Below are positions 24,816 through 31,861 of a DNA stretch of 34,139 bases, piece after piece (the first letter of the stretch is position 1; every line of letters starts with the position of its first letter). The DNA is from Oxalobacteraceae bacterium (lineage in GTDB: Bacteria; Pseudomonadota; Gammaproteobacteria; Burkholderiales; Burkholderiaceae_D): positions 1 to 34,139 of the forward strand of contig JAJTGC010000015.1 of NCBI GenBank assembly GCA_021298975.1, written 5' to 3'. Position numbers and translations under genes: made by a program. The notes under the pieces are model-generated. The model did no database searches. It saw only the letters and a program-made list of their open reading frames with translations, and was not told the origin of the DNA.

Positions 24816-25691
24816 ATGATGCAGGAATCTCAACAAATGCTGTATCCCGAACTCTTCCGCTCACTCGAGCAAGTCCGCTGGAACATGGAAACGGATATTC
24901 CATGGGGTGAGTTCGATCCTGCACGGCTGTCTGACGAGCAGGCGCAGACCATACGCATGAATGCAATCACCGAGTGGTCAGCCCTGCCGGCGACTGAGAT
25001 GTTCTTGCGCGATAACCGCAATGACAGTGATTTTTCAGCCTTCATGTCGGTCTGGTTTTTTGAAGAGCAAAAGCATTCGCTGGTATTGATGGAATATCTG
25101 CGCCGGTTTCGGCCTGAGCTGGTACCTACCGAAGCAGAACTGCATAACGTGCGCTTTGAATTCGATCCGGCGCCGCCGCTGGAAACGCTGATGCTGCATT
25201 TTTGTGGCGAGATACGACTCAATCACTGGTATCGCTGTGCTGCTGACTGGCATACCGAGCCGGTGATCAAGCAGATTTACAAGATCATCAGTCATGATGA
25301 GGCACGGCACGGCGGCGCATACCTGCGCTACATGAAAAAAGCACTTGCAGAAGCGGGTGACAATGCCCGGGTTGCTTTCGCAAAAATTGGTGTGCTTATG
25401 GCCTCCGCACGCCGCACCGAAAAACCACTGCATCCGACCAATCTTCATGTGAACCAGGCGCTCTATCCCAACGACACCGTGCAAAGTCGTCTGCCTGATC
25501 CCAACTGGCTTGAGGCCTGGCTGGATCACCAGATTCGTTTTGATGGTGACTGGGAAAAGAAAGTGATCGACCGGATTTTGCACAACCTCTCTTTGCTGTT
25601 TGAGCGCAGCTTCAGTTCTGTCCAGGAACTCAATCGCTATCGCAAGGAAGCGATCGCCCGGCTCGAGCCCCAGACAAAAGCCTCTGCGTAG
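24816..25691 (+). CDS. Ferritin-like diiron protein resembling acyl-ACP desaturases
   Basis: A 291-residue mostly helical soluble protein. Likely diiron ligands are E53 or E61, E84-x2-H87 (FFEEQKHS), E132 (GEIRLNHWYR) and E162-x2-H165 (HDEARHG). Two E-x2-H motifs with an extra Glu at this spacing is the pattern of the acyl-ACP desaturase branch of the ferritin-like superfamily, so it may use O2 to oxidise an acyl chain or another substrate; this is inferred from ligands only. It lies 84 bases after the photolyase. ATG 24837 (giving MLYPELFRSLEQ) has AGGA 10 bases upstream and may be the true start; ATG 24816 has no ribosome site. A TAGAAT box at 24798 could be a -10. Confidence 0.85.
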   Translation: MMQESQQMLYPELFRSLEQVRWNMETDIPWGEFDPARLSDEQAQTIRMNAITEWSALPATEMFLRDNRNDSDFSAFMSVWFFEEQKHSLVLMEYLRRFRPELVPTEAELHNVRFEFDPAPPLETLMLHFCGEIRLNHWYRCAADWHTEPVIKQIYKIISHDEARHGGAYLRYMKKALAEAGDNARVAFAKIGVLMASARRTEKPLHPTNLHVNQALYPNDTVQSRLPDPNWLEAWLDHQIRFDGDWEKKVIDRILHNLSLLFERSFSSVQELNRYRKEAIARLEPQTKASA

Positions 25692-25695
25692 CTGG

Positions 25696-25712
25696 TAAGC
25701 GGTCTCCGCTTA
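25696..25712 (+). terminator. Hairpin after the diiron protein gene
   Basis: TAAGCGG and CCGCTTA pair perfectly around TCT, starting 4 bases past the stop. GG/CC flanks extend the stem with one bulge. No T-run follows, so it may protect the mRNA end or act with Rho. Confidence 0.4.
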
Positions 25713-25716
25713 ACCC

Positions 25717-25764
25717 AGACAAACGGCGCCCTTCGCCCAACGTAGACAGGCAGCGCCCCTCGCC
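25717..25764. repeat. Short imperfect direct repeat
   Basis: Copies at 25717-25737 and 25744-25764 match at 17 of 21 bases (AGACA...GCGCCC.TCGCC) with a 27-base period. It lies in the non-coding gap between the diiron protein and the DUF411 gene. No function recognised. Confidence 0.5.
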
Positions 25765-25868
25765 AAGCACCAGCGACACGCTGTGATGATCGCAAACCTG
25801 CACTACACTGCCATTTCCGCCCTGATGGCGCGTCTGTGCGCGCGGGTGACAATCGACAAGGATAGCCA

Positions 25869-26327
25869 ATGAAACGCAGAACCCTGATGCAGGCATTATT
25901 TATCGGCCTGGCCGCGCCCGCCCTCGTGCGCGCTGAAAAGAAAACGCAGATTGACGTGTTCAAAACATCCAGCTGCGGCTGTTGCGTCGAATGGATCACC
26001 CATCTTGAGCAAAATGGTTTCGAGGTCATTGCGCATAATGTGCCGAAAACCGGGCCCTACCGGTTGCGCTTCGGCGTGCCACCCGATATGGCGTCTTGTC
26101 ATACCGCCATGGTGGATGGTTACGCGCTGGAAGGTCACGTGCCTGCACAAGATATTCGGCGTTTGCTTTCCGAGCGCCCCAAGGCTATCGGTCTGGCCGT
26201 GCCCGGGATGCCCGTGGGCAGTCCAGGCATGGAGGTCGAGGGCACACGCAGAGATGCCTACGATGTGATCTTGTTTGGCGAGGGGGATAGCCGCAAGGTA
26301 TTTCAGCATTACGGCGCGCGTTCCTGA
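25869..26327 (+). CDS. DUF411 metal-binding exported protein
   Basis: A 152-residue protein with a signal peptide (MKRRTLMQALFIGLAAPALVRA) and a DUF411 domain: thioredoxin-like VFKTSSCGCCVEW (C36, C38, C39), then DMASCHTAMVDGYALEGHVP (C77, H78), and AIGLAVPGMPVGSPGME with its Met-rich loop. DUF411 proteins (CopG-like) are linked to copper and other metal resistance and are predicted to bind Cu through these Cys/His/Met residues. AAGGA lies 7 bases before the ATG. It appears monocistronic. The PCu(A)C chaperone gene lies about 0.7 kb downstream on the other strand, giving a local copper theme. Confidence 0.9.
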   Translation: MKRRTLMQALFIGLAAPALVRAEKKTQIDVFKTSSCGCCVEWITHLEQNGFEVIAHNVPKTGPYRLRFGVPPDMASCHTAMVDGYALEGHVPAQDIRRLLSERPKAIGLAVPGMPVGSPGMEVEGTRRDAYDVILFGEGDSRKVFQHYGARS

Positions 26328-26378
26328 GCGTTTGCAGCCCCAAACCTGCCTTTAGTTTTGACGAGCGAAAACCTGTTG

Positions 26379-26409
26379 GCGACCTGAGCCGTTGCGTGCT
26401 CAGGTTCGC
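26379..26409. repeat. Stable inverted repeat downstream of the DUF411 gene
   Basis: GCGACCTGAGC (26379-26389) pairs with GCTCAGGTTCGC (26398-26409) over 11 bp with one bulged T and an 8-base loop. No T-run follows. The rest of 26328-26585 shows no gene I can support; this hairpin is the likely 3' end of the DUF411 transcript. Confidence 0.45.
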
Positions 26410-26585
26410 GTCGTGGCAGCAGATAATCTGTGCCGCCATTCTCTGCAGCAAAGGTCTGTGGTGTCGCGCACACATTCCTGTAATTTTTTCGCCCCAGATG
26501 AGTTGAGTGTTTTAAATTCGCCCCGCCGCACGAACATACAGGTTGGCGCGGTCACGGGAAATGCACAAGCGCTCAAGTCAAAATA

Positions 26586-26915
26586 ATGGAAGTTGAAATC
26601 GATTTGCCCTCATTCCTGACTGCGGGTGACGAGCAGCGCTTTTTTCAGGGATTGAAAGATCTGACGGCTATCCGCGAATTTCAGATGAACGATGGGCGAC
26701 TACTGCTCAGAATGGAAATACGATTTCTCACCAAGAGTGCATCAAGAGAATTCATCGCACTGCTCACCCGCTATCAGGTATCGCTCGCACCGCTCAGGTG
26801 TTTATCCGAAACGAACAAAAAATTTATCTGGCTCGCAGATGCTCACGAATACTGGCATCAAAGTATGTTTGGCGATCCGCAGACGGTGCCGGAGCGCAAA
26901 ATCATTCATGGCTGA
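26586..26915 (+). CDS. Hypothetical 109-residue protein
   Basis: Not recognised. The predicted protein is soluble, with no signal peptide or membrane segment. It reads like a compact alpha/beta fold (VEIDLPSFLTAGDEQRFFQGLKDLTAIREFQMNDGRLLLRMEI, then FLTKSASREFIALLTRYQVSLAPLRCLSE, then KFIWLADAHEYWHQSMFG), with alternating hydrophobic strands and amphipathic helices that suggest a real gene rather than chance. No clear ribosome site precedes ATG 26586. It is flanked by hairpins on both sides, so it may be its own transcription unit. Confidence 0.5.
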   Translation: MEVEIDLPSFLTAGDEQRFFQGLKDLTAIREFQMNDGRLLLRMEIRFLTKSASREFIALLTRYQVSLAPLRCLSETNKKFIWLADAHEYWHQSMFGDPQTVPERKIIHG

Positions 26916-26960
26916 GGCACCGCAGACCGTACGGTTGCATGGAAAAGATAGGGCAGGTAG

Positions 26961-27004
26961 TGCGGGCTGAATGTGGTCCGCCTGCGGAACGATGCCAGCC
27001 CGCA
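26961..27004. repeat. Nested hairpin between convergent genes, candidate two-way terminator
   Basis: Outer arms TGCGGGCTG (26961-26969) and CAGCCCGCA (26996-27004) are perfect; inside, TCCGC (26977-26981) and GCGGA (26984-26988) form a second stem. It sits between the end of the hypothetical gene (26915) and the end of the copper chaperone gene (27063). There is no U-run on either strand. Confidence 0.5.
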
Positions 27005-27062
27005 TGCCAGCAGCCGCCCTGCAAGAGATCTCAGACGGAGAGCAGCCTGTCGATGGCACCCC

Positions 27063-27560
27063 TTACTGGTGATGATGATGCTCATGCATCTGTTCATCTT
27101 GCCCTGATTTTGATGCTGCACCTGCTTCCACGACCGTGACCGTGAGCCGTACCTTGCCCGCTTTGCGGAAGCTCAGTTGCATGGGAAAGCTGTCGCCTGC
27201 CTTCAGTGGTTTTTTCAGGCCGATCAGCATGATGTGATAACCCTGCCCAGATTTCATCTCAATTGTTTCGCCGGCCTTGAGCTCAATGCGTTCGACTGTA
27301 CGCATTTTCATCACGTCGCCTTCCATCGTCATCGTGTGAATCTCTACCTTGCCAGCGATTGGTGCAGCCACAGACTGCAGGACATCATCGACCTTGCCCT
27401 GATTTTCAATAGTCAAAAAAGCGGCGCCATTGGACTGGTTGCCTACGCTGGCACGCGCCTGCGCCTGTTCTACATGGATGCTGCCGGCGTGCGTGCCGTG
27501 CGCGTGAACCAGGGTGGTGGCGAGCAGGGTGACAAGTGCGATCATGAGTCGGTTCAGCAT
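27063..27560 (-). CDS. Periplasmic copper chaperone PCu(A)C family protein
   Basis: A 165-residue protein with a signal peptide (MLNRLMIALVTLLATTLVHAHG), then the PCuAC cupredoxin-like domain. The Cu(I) ligand pattern H(M)-x10-M-x21/22-H-x-M is present: H75, M86, H109 and M111 (VEIHTMTM ... KMR ... GYHIML). The C-terminus is His-rich (HEHHHHQ), an extra potential copper-binding tail. PCuAC delivers Cu(I) to the CuA/CuB sites of cytochrome oxidases, and a coxB-ctaD-ctaG operon begins 3 kb away. ATG 27560 has AGGAC upstream and starts the signal peptide; the longer reading to 27686 is not supported. Confidence 0.92.
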   Translation of the reverse strand: MLNRLMIALVTLLATTLVHAHGTHAGSIHVEQAQARASVGNQSNGAAFLTIENQGKVDDVLQSVAAPIAGKVEIHTMTMEGDVMKMRTVERIELKAGETIEMKSGQGYHIMLIGLKKPLKAGDSFPMQLSFRKAGKVRLTVTVVEAGAASKSGQDEQMHEHHHHQ

Positions 27561-27593
27561 GGTGTCCTCAAAATAAAAAGAAGCAATTATCGA

Positions 27594-27627
27594 ATTATAG
27601 GCGCAAGAACCTGCTGAACTGATCAGT
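27594..27627 (-). promoter_or_regulatory. Promoter of the PCuAC gene with an overlapping palindrome
   Basis: On the minus strand a perfect -10 TATAAT (27599-27594) lies 34 bases before the ATG. No good -35 is present at 16-18 bases; instead the perfect 10-bp palindrome ACTGATCAGT (27618-27627) covers that position, so activation by a DNA-binding protein is plausible. Confidence 0.5.
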
Positions 27628-27632
27628 GTTGA

Positions 27633-27686
27633 GTGGCTCGCCAGTGCAGCCGCAGATTGCGCCGTGCAGGTCGGTGGGTGAGCCAC
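27633..27686. repeat. Inverted repeat between trmL and the PCuAC gene
   Basis: GTGGCTCGCC (27633-27642) and GGTGAGCCAC (27677-27686) pair over 10 positions with one mismatch (a wobble in rightward RNA) around a 34-base loop. It begins 11 bases past the trmL stop, so it may mark the 3' end of the trmL transcript, though no U-run follows. Confidence 0.4.
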
Positions 27687-27697
27687 ATCAGTGCTGG

Positions 27698-28168
27698 TCA
27701 GCTACCGCTGACAAAGTCATTCTGACGCCAGGCTTCATAAACGGTAACGGCCACCGCATTGGACAGATTCAGGCTGCGGTTACCGGCACGCATCGGTAGT
27801 CGGATTCTTTGTGAAGGCGGAAAGGATTCGCGCAAACTGACGGACAAGCCGCGCGTCTCTGACCCAAAGACAAACACATCACCGGGCTGGAAGCGCACAT
27901 GGGCGAACACGGCAGACCCATGGGTGGTCATCGCGAACAGTCGCAGCGGGTCGGGCTGCAAGGCGGCCAGAAATGAAGCCCAGTCACGATGCACTTGCAT
28001 GGCCGCGTATTCGTGATAGTCCAGCCCCGCCCGGCGCATCTTTGCGTCGTCCAGCGGAAAACCCAACGGCTCAATCAGATGCAGATGCGCGCCGGTATTG
28101 GCGCACAGCCGAATGATATTGCCGGTGTTCGGCGGTATTTCGGGTTCGACCAGCACCACATGAAACAA
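27698..28168 (-). CDS. trmL: tRNA (cytidine/uridine(34)-2'-O)-methyltransferase
   Basis: SPOUT-fold enzyme that 2'-O-methylates the wobble base of certain leucine tRNAs using SAM. Family motifs: VEPEIPPNTGNIIRLCANTGAHLHLIEPLGF, FGSETRGL, and the knot strand IRLPMRAGNRSLNLSNAVAVTVYEAWRQ. I place the start at TTG 28168: GGAGG lies 5 bases upstream, and the resulting MFHVVLVEPEIPPN aligns end to end with E. coli TrmL (MLNIVLYEPEIPPN). A GTG at 28174 adds two residues but sits directly on that ribosome site. No in-frame ATG exists after the comF stop. The gap after comF is 18 bases, so the two are co-transcribed. Confidence 0.92.
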   Translation of the reverse strand: MFHVVLVEPEIPPNTGNIIRLCANTGAHLHLIEPLGFPLDDAKMRRAGLDYHEYAAMQVHRDWASFLAALQPDPLRLFAMTTHGSAVFAHVRFQPGDVFVFGSETRGLSVSLRESFPPSQRIRLPMRAGNRSLNLSNAVAVTVYEAWRQNDFVSGS

Positions 28169-28186
28169 GGCCACCTCCGCATCAGT

Positions 28187-28918
28187 TCATTTTTCCGGTG
28201 TGCGTGCAAAAACTGCATTCGTTACACGCCTTGCGCCGTGTCGCTTGAGACAGGCGGCGAGCTCGTTGAGCGTATGGCCGGTCGTCATCACATCGTCCAC
28301 CAGCAGCACATGCTGACCGCGCACGGAGACATCCAGCGGCACTGCAAAAGCGCCGCGCATATTAACCCGTCTTTCGCTCAGCGGTAGTCCGGCCTGCGGC
28401 TGTGTGTCCCGAACTCGTACGCACCACCGCGCCTGCAATGGTATGCCGGTGTACCGCGAGAGCGAGCGCGCAATTTCGCTGGCCTGATTGAAGCCCCGCT
28501 GCGCCAGTCGGGTCTCTGAGAGGGGTACCGGGATGATTACGTTGGGCGGGTCGCTCGGCCGCTGTGTGATCGCGTTTGCCAGCATCTGCCCGAAGGATTG
28601 CGCCAACGGCAGACGCGCGCGAAACTTCAGGTCTTGGATCAGAAGATTTGACGGAGCGGCGTAATCGCAAGCGACGCTGGTGGCGTCGAATGCGGGTGGT
28701 CTGCGCAGGCAGGCGCCGCAAATTTTTGCACGCGGATGCGGCATTCGCCTGGCGCAGATTTCGCAACGCATGGGCGTGTTTGCAAAAAACTGCAGGCGGC
28801 ACGTACTGCAGAGCGCATTTTGGCTATCGCCATGACACAGAGCGCAGCTGCCGGGCAGAAGGGTTTCGAGGGCGGTGCGCACAAGACGGAAAAATGAAGG
28901 CCGGTTGAAGCAATCCAT
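28187..28918 (-). CDS. comF: ComF family protein (phosphoribosyltransferase-like)
   Basis: A 243-residue protein. The N-terminal zinc-ribbon region has Cys pairs C25/C28, C37/C40, C52/C55 and C67/C70; the C-terminal type I phosphoribosyltransferase domain has IIPVPLSETRLAQRGFNQASEIARSL and the PRPP loop VLLVDDVMTTGHT (214-226). ComF (GntX in E. coli) is needed for uptake of single-stranded DNA during transformation in several bacteria; its exact activity is unclear. ATG 28918 begins MDCFNRPSFF and gives the usual length; the reading to 29050 adds 44 unlikely residues. Divergent from the BioC-like gene. Confidence 0.9.
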   Translation of the reverse strand: MDCFNRPSFFRLVRTALETLLPGSCALCHGDSQNALCSTCRLQFFANTPMRCEICARRMPHPRAKICGACLRRPPAFDATSVACDYAAPSNLLIQDLKFRARLPLAQSFGQMLANAITQRPSDPPNVIIPVPLSETRLAQRGFNQASEIARSLSRYTGIPLQARWCVRVRDTQPQAGLPLSERRVNMRGAFAVPLDVSVRGQHVLLVDDVMTTGHTLNELAACLKRHGARRVTNAVFARTPEK

Positions 28919-29089
28919 AATTACCGAGAGTTCGTGTTGAAAAGAAGGCTCAATACCATGCCCAGCCTGCTGCGGTACACTGCGCCGAATTATTTCATTG
29001 CAGCCTTGCGTCTTGCGCATCAGGTCTGCTGAGCGACTGATTTTCTTCATGGATCTTATGACCTTGCCCGCAGCCGTGCCGGTTTACTG

Positions 29090-30031
29090 ATGGCTTCATC
29101 GTCCTCTCCCCCAGAGCCGCAACGCATCAGTGCGCCGATCGCGCTGGATCGGATTCGTCGTTTGTTCGCCCGCCCCGAGCGTGTTGCGCAATCGCAGTTC
29201 TTGCGGCGTGAGATTGCGGGGCGCATGTTCGAGCGCCTCTCGCTGATCAAAATTGATCCTGTGAGGGTCCTTGATGCCGGTTGTGGCGAGGGCGATGATT
29301 TGCTCACGCTGCGTCAGCATTTTCCGCGCGCCGCATTTTTGGGACTGGATGCTGCGTTGGCGATGCTCAGCGAAGCACGACAACGCGAAGCCCGTTCATG
29401 GTCAGGCATGCAGAGGCTCCTGCACGCACTACGCGTGCGGGGTCAACACCGGTCAGCGACGTCGGCACTGGTTTGCGCTGATTTTGGTCAGCTACCGTTG
29501 AAAGCGGCAGCGATGGATCTGGTCTGGTCCAATCTGGCCTTGCATTGGCATCCGCAGCCACACAAGGTGTTGGCCGAATGGGCGCGGGTGTTGCGTGTTG
29601 ATGGCTTGTTGATGTTTTGCTGCTTCGGGCCGGATACGTTCAAGGAGTTGCGCGACGTGGCGGCGGTCACGGGTCATCATGCGCGCGTGCTGCCTTTTGT
29701 GGATCTGCATGATTACGGCGACATGCTGGTTGATGCGGGTTTTGCATCACCTGTCATGGATATGGAAAAGCTGAATATCACTTATTCATCAGCGACAAAA
29801 TTGCTGGCCGATGTGCGGGCGTTCGGTGGCAATCCGCTGGAAGACCGCGCGCGTGGCCTGATGTCGCGCCAGCAGGGGCAGTCGCTGACGCACTCACTGG
29901 CGCGGCTGGCAGACCGGGATGGCAGGATCGGACTCACCATCGAGGTCATCTATGGCCATGCTTTCCGGGCCAGGCCAAGAGTCATCGGCACGGGAGAGCC
30001 TATTGTTCATTTCGAGCGCCGAAAGCCTTGA
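29090..30031 (+). CDS. BioC-like class I SAM-dependent methyltransferase
   Basis: A 313-residue protein. The SAM-binding motif I VLDAGCGEGDD is at 60-70, motif II region FLGLDAALAMLSEA, motif IV DLVWSNLALHWHPQP, and post-motif LLMFCCFGPDTFKELR. The SNLALHW..(D/P) and F..FGP(D/G)T.(K/R)ELR motifs are those of BioC, malonyl-ACP O-methyltransferase, which primes pimelate synthesis for biotin. The N-terminal FARPERVAQSQFLRREIAGRM also matches BioC. No other bio gene is nearby, so the exact role is inferred. No clear ribosome site precedes the ATG. Confidence 0.82.
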   Translation: MASSSSPPEPQRISAPIALDRIRRLFARPERVAQSQFLRREIAGRMFERLSLIKIDPVRVLDAGCGEGDDLLTLRQHFPRAAFLGLDAALAMLSEARQREARSWSGMQRLLHALRVRGQHRSATSALVCADFGQLPLKAAAMDLVWSNLALHWHPQPHKVLAEWARVLRVDGLLMFCCFGPDTFKELRDVAAVTGHHARVLPFVDLHDYGDMLVDAGFASPVMDMEKLNITYSSATKLLADVRAFGGNPLEDRARGLMSRQQGQSLTHSLARLADRDGRIGLTIEVIYGHAFRARPRVIGTGEPIVHFERRKP

Positions 30032-30084
30032 ACTACCTGTGCAAAATTTAACTACCCGGTTACTTTCTTCGAGGACTTTTGCAG

Positions 30085-30114
30085 TTGGCGGCAGTTATTT
30101 TTTTCGCTTATACT
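30085..30114 (+). promoter_or_regulatory. Sigma-70-type promoter of the cytochrome oxidase operon
   Basis: -35 TTGGCG (30085-30090), an 18-base spacer that contains seven consecutive T, and -10 TATACT (30109-30114). The predicted start near 30121 gives a leader of about 49 bases before the DUF2244 ATG. Confidence 0.6.
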
Positions 30115-30124
30115 CCGAGGGCTT

Positions 30125-30160
30125 TGGGCGACGCATTGCCCACCGATTTTCCAGAGTGGG
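30125..30160 (+). promoter_or_regulatory. Two mutually exclusive hairpins in the oxidase operon leader
   Basis: TGGGC (30125-30129) can pair with GCCCA (30138-30142). The overlapping CCCAC (30139-30143) can instead pair with GTGGG (30156-30160), which abuts the purine-rich ribosome site GGTAGGG (30159-30165). Only one stem can form at a time, so the leader could gate translation. Stems are only 5 bp, so this is tentative. Confidence 0.3.
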
Positions 30161-30169
30161 TAGGGTGCG

Positions 30170-30622
30170 ATGGCGACGCGAGAATGGGTCCTGAAGAAAA
30201 ATTGCTCCATTTCGCCGAGGCAGTTGGCCAAGGCTTATTTGGCGCTGTGTGGCGCCTCACTGATGGTGGCAAGTTATTTCACCTGGCACGGCGCGTGGTT
30301 GATCATGGTGTTTGCCGTACTCGAAATGACCGCAGTGGCAGCAGCATTTTTGTATTTCGGTCGGCACGCTACGGATCGCGAATGTATTGCGCTCAATGAT
30401 GCCGAGTTGGTCGTCGAGTTGGTGCAGGCTGAAAAGACCAGACAATTTCGAATGGACCCCTGCCGTACGCGGGTCGCGTTACCAGTGCTGAGCCATGGAT
30501 TGATCGGGCTGGAGGGAAGTGCAGGCCGGGTTGAGGTGGGTCGATTCCTCACCGAGCGCAAGCGACGGGAATTCGCCAAGGAACTGGATCAGGAACTCCT
30601 TGGCCACAGAGTCAGTATCTGA
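30170..30622 (+). CDS. DUF2244-domain membrane protein
   Basis: A 150-residue protein with two adjacent membrane segments (about 19-64: LAKAYLALCGASLMVASYFTWHGAWLIMVFAVLEMTAVAAAFLYFG) and a soluble C-terminal half. The order (RQLAKAYL..., HA(T)DRE.I.L, RVALPVLSHGLIGLEGSAGRVEVGRFLTERKR..FA.EL) matches DUF2244. Its position directly before coxB is conserved in Burkholderiales, so a role in oxidase assembly or stability is inferred; no activity is known. Leads the oxidase operon behind the promoter at 30085; coxB starts 58 bases later. Confidence 0.87.
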   Translation: MATREWVLKKNCSISPRQLAKAYLALCGASLMVASYFTWHGAWLIMVFAVLEMTAVAAAFLYFGRHATDRECIALNDAELVVELVQAEKTRQFRMDPCRTRVALPVLSHGLIGLEGSAGRVEVGRFLTERKRREFAKELDQELLGHRVSI

Positions 30623-30680
30623 TCTGGAAACAAAAGCAGTAAAGCAGTAGACGACTATTCAATCAGGCTTTGAGGACACT

Positions 30681-31838
30681 ATGAACTACGTGAAGCGCCT
30701 AACCCTGCTGTCCATGGCGGCTCTCGGACTGACGATCTTCGGTTCGGCATCCGCAGTCAGCAACATGGAGGGTGGACCAGCTGTGCATCAGCTCAACTTC
30801 CAGACACCCGTCACGGCCATTGCTGCCGATATTTACGTTTTGCACAACTGGATGATCGGCATTTGCCTGGCGATTTTTCTTGCCGTGTTCGGCGTGATGT
30901 TTTACTCAATCCTCAAGCACCGTAAATCGCTGGGTCACAAATCGGCCAGCTTCCACGAGAGCACCAGCGTGGAGATTGCGTGGACAGTTGTGCCGTTCGT
31001 GATCGTGGTGCTAATGGCGCTGCCGGCTACCAAAACGGTGGTTGCGATGAAAGACACGTCGAACGCCGACATCACCATCAAGGCGACGGGCATGCAGTGG
31101 AAGTGGGGCTATGACTACCTCAAGGGTGACGGTGAAGGTATCGCGTACCTGTCAGCCCTCTCGACGCCGCGCGATCAGATCAATGGCATCGCACCGAAAG
31201 GCGATAATTACCTGCTCGAAGTCGATCATCCGCTCGTCGTGCCGGTCAACAAAAAGATCCGTATCGTGACCACGGCCAATGACGTGATCCACGCGTGGGG
31301 CGTTCCTGCGCTGGGCGTCAAACAAGATGCGATTCCCGGCTTCGTGCGTGATACCTGGTTCAAGGCAGAAAAAATTGGCACCTACCGCGGCAACTGCTAT
31401 GAGCTGTGCGGTAAGGAACATGCCTTCATGCCGATCGTGGTCAATGTGGTGAGCGAAGAAGATTACGCGAAGTGGATTGTTGCGCAGAAGAGCGCAATGA
31501 CGGCCAAATCGGATGATCCGAACAAGACGTGGACCGTTGCAGAACTGGCCGCACGCGGTGAAAAAGTCTACGCCGCCAATTGTGTGGCTTGTCACCAGGC
31601 CAATGGCAAGGGCGTGCCCGGCGCATTTCCTGCGTTGGATGGTTCGCAGATGGTCAATGGCCCACAGGATGGTCAGATCGCGATTCTTCTCAATGGCAAG
31701 AACGCGATGCCGGGATGGAAGGCCAGCTTGTCCGACACCGAAATCGCAGCCGTCATCACCTACACACGCAACAACTGGTCCAACAAAGCTGACGACAACA
31801 TTGTTCAGCCCGCCGAAGTTCTGGCTGCGCGCAAGTAA
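30681..31838 (+). CDS. coxB: Cytochrome c oxidase subunit II with fused cytochrome c domain
   Basis: A 385-residue electron-entry subunit of an aa3/caa3-type oxidase. A signal peptide (to about SASA, residue 25) and two membrane segments (about 55-78 and 98-116) precede the CuA cupredoxin domain with ligands H204, C239, E241, C243, H247 and M250 ([12 protein letters not shown]). A flexible linker leads to a class I cytochrome c domain with heme site CVACH (301-305) and axial Met343 (NAMPGW). The fused heme domain takes electrons from a soluble cytochrome c or the bc1 complex. GAGGA sits 4 bases before the ATG. Followed 23 bases later by ctaD. Confidence 0.97.
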   Translation: MNYVKRLTLLSMAALGLTIFGSASAVSNMEGGPAVHQLNFQTPVTAIAADIYVLHNWMIGICLAIFLAVFGVMFYSILKHRKSLGHKSASFHESTSVEIAWTVVPFVIVVLMALPATKTVVAMKDTSNADITIKATGMQWKWGYDYLKGDGEGIAYLSALSTPRDQINGIAPKGDNYLLEVDHPLVVPVNKKIRIVTTANDVIHAWGVPALGVKQDAIPGFVRDTWFKAEKIGTYRGNCYELCGKEHAFMPIVVNVVSEEDYAKWIVAQKSAMTAKSDDPNKTWTVAELAARGEKVYAANCVACHQANGKGVPGAFPALDGSQMVNGPQDGQIAILLNGKNAMPGWKASLSDTEIAAVITYTRNNWSNKADDNIVQPAEVLAARK

Positions 31839-31861
31839 CCGAGAAAAACGAGGAGAAACCC

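Noticed and set aside
25717-25764. Possible CRISPR array from the 27-base-period repeat
   Set aside because: Only two imperfect 21-base copies with a 6-base gap; no spacers of useful length and no cas genes.
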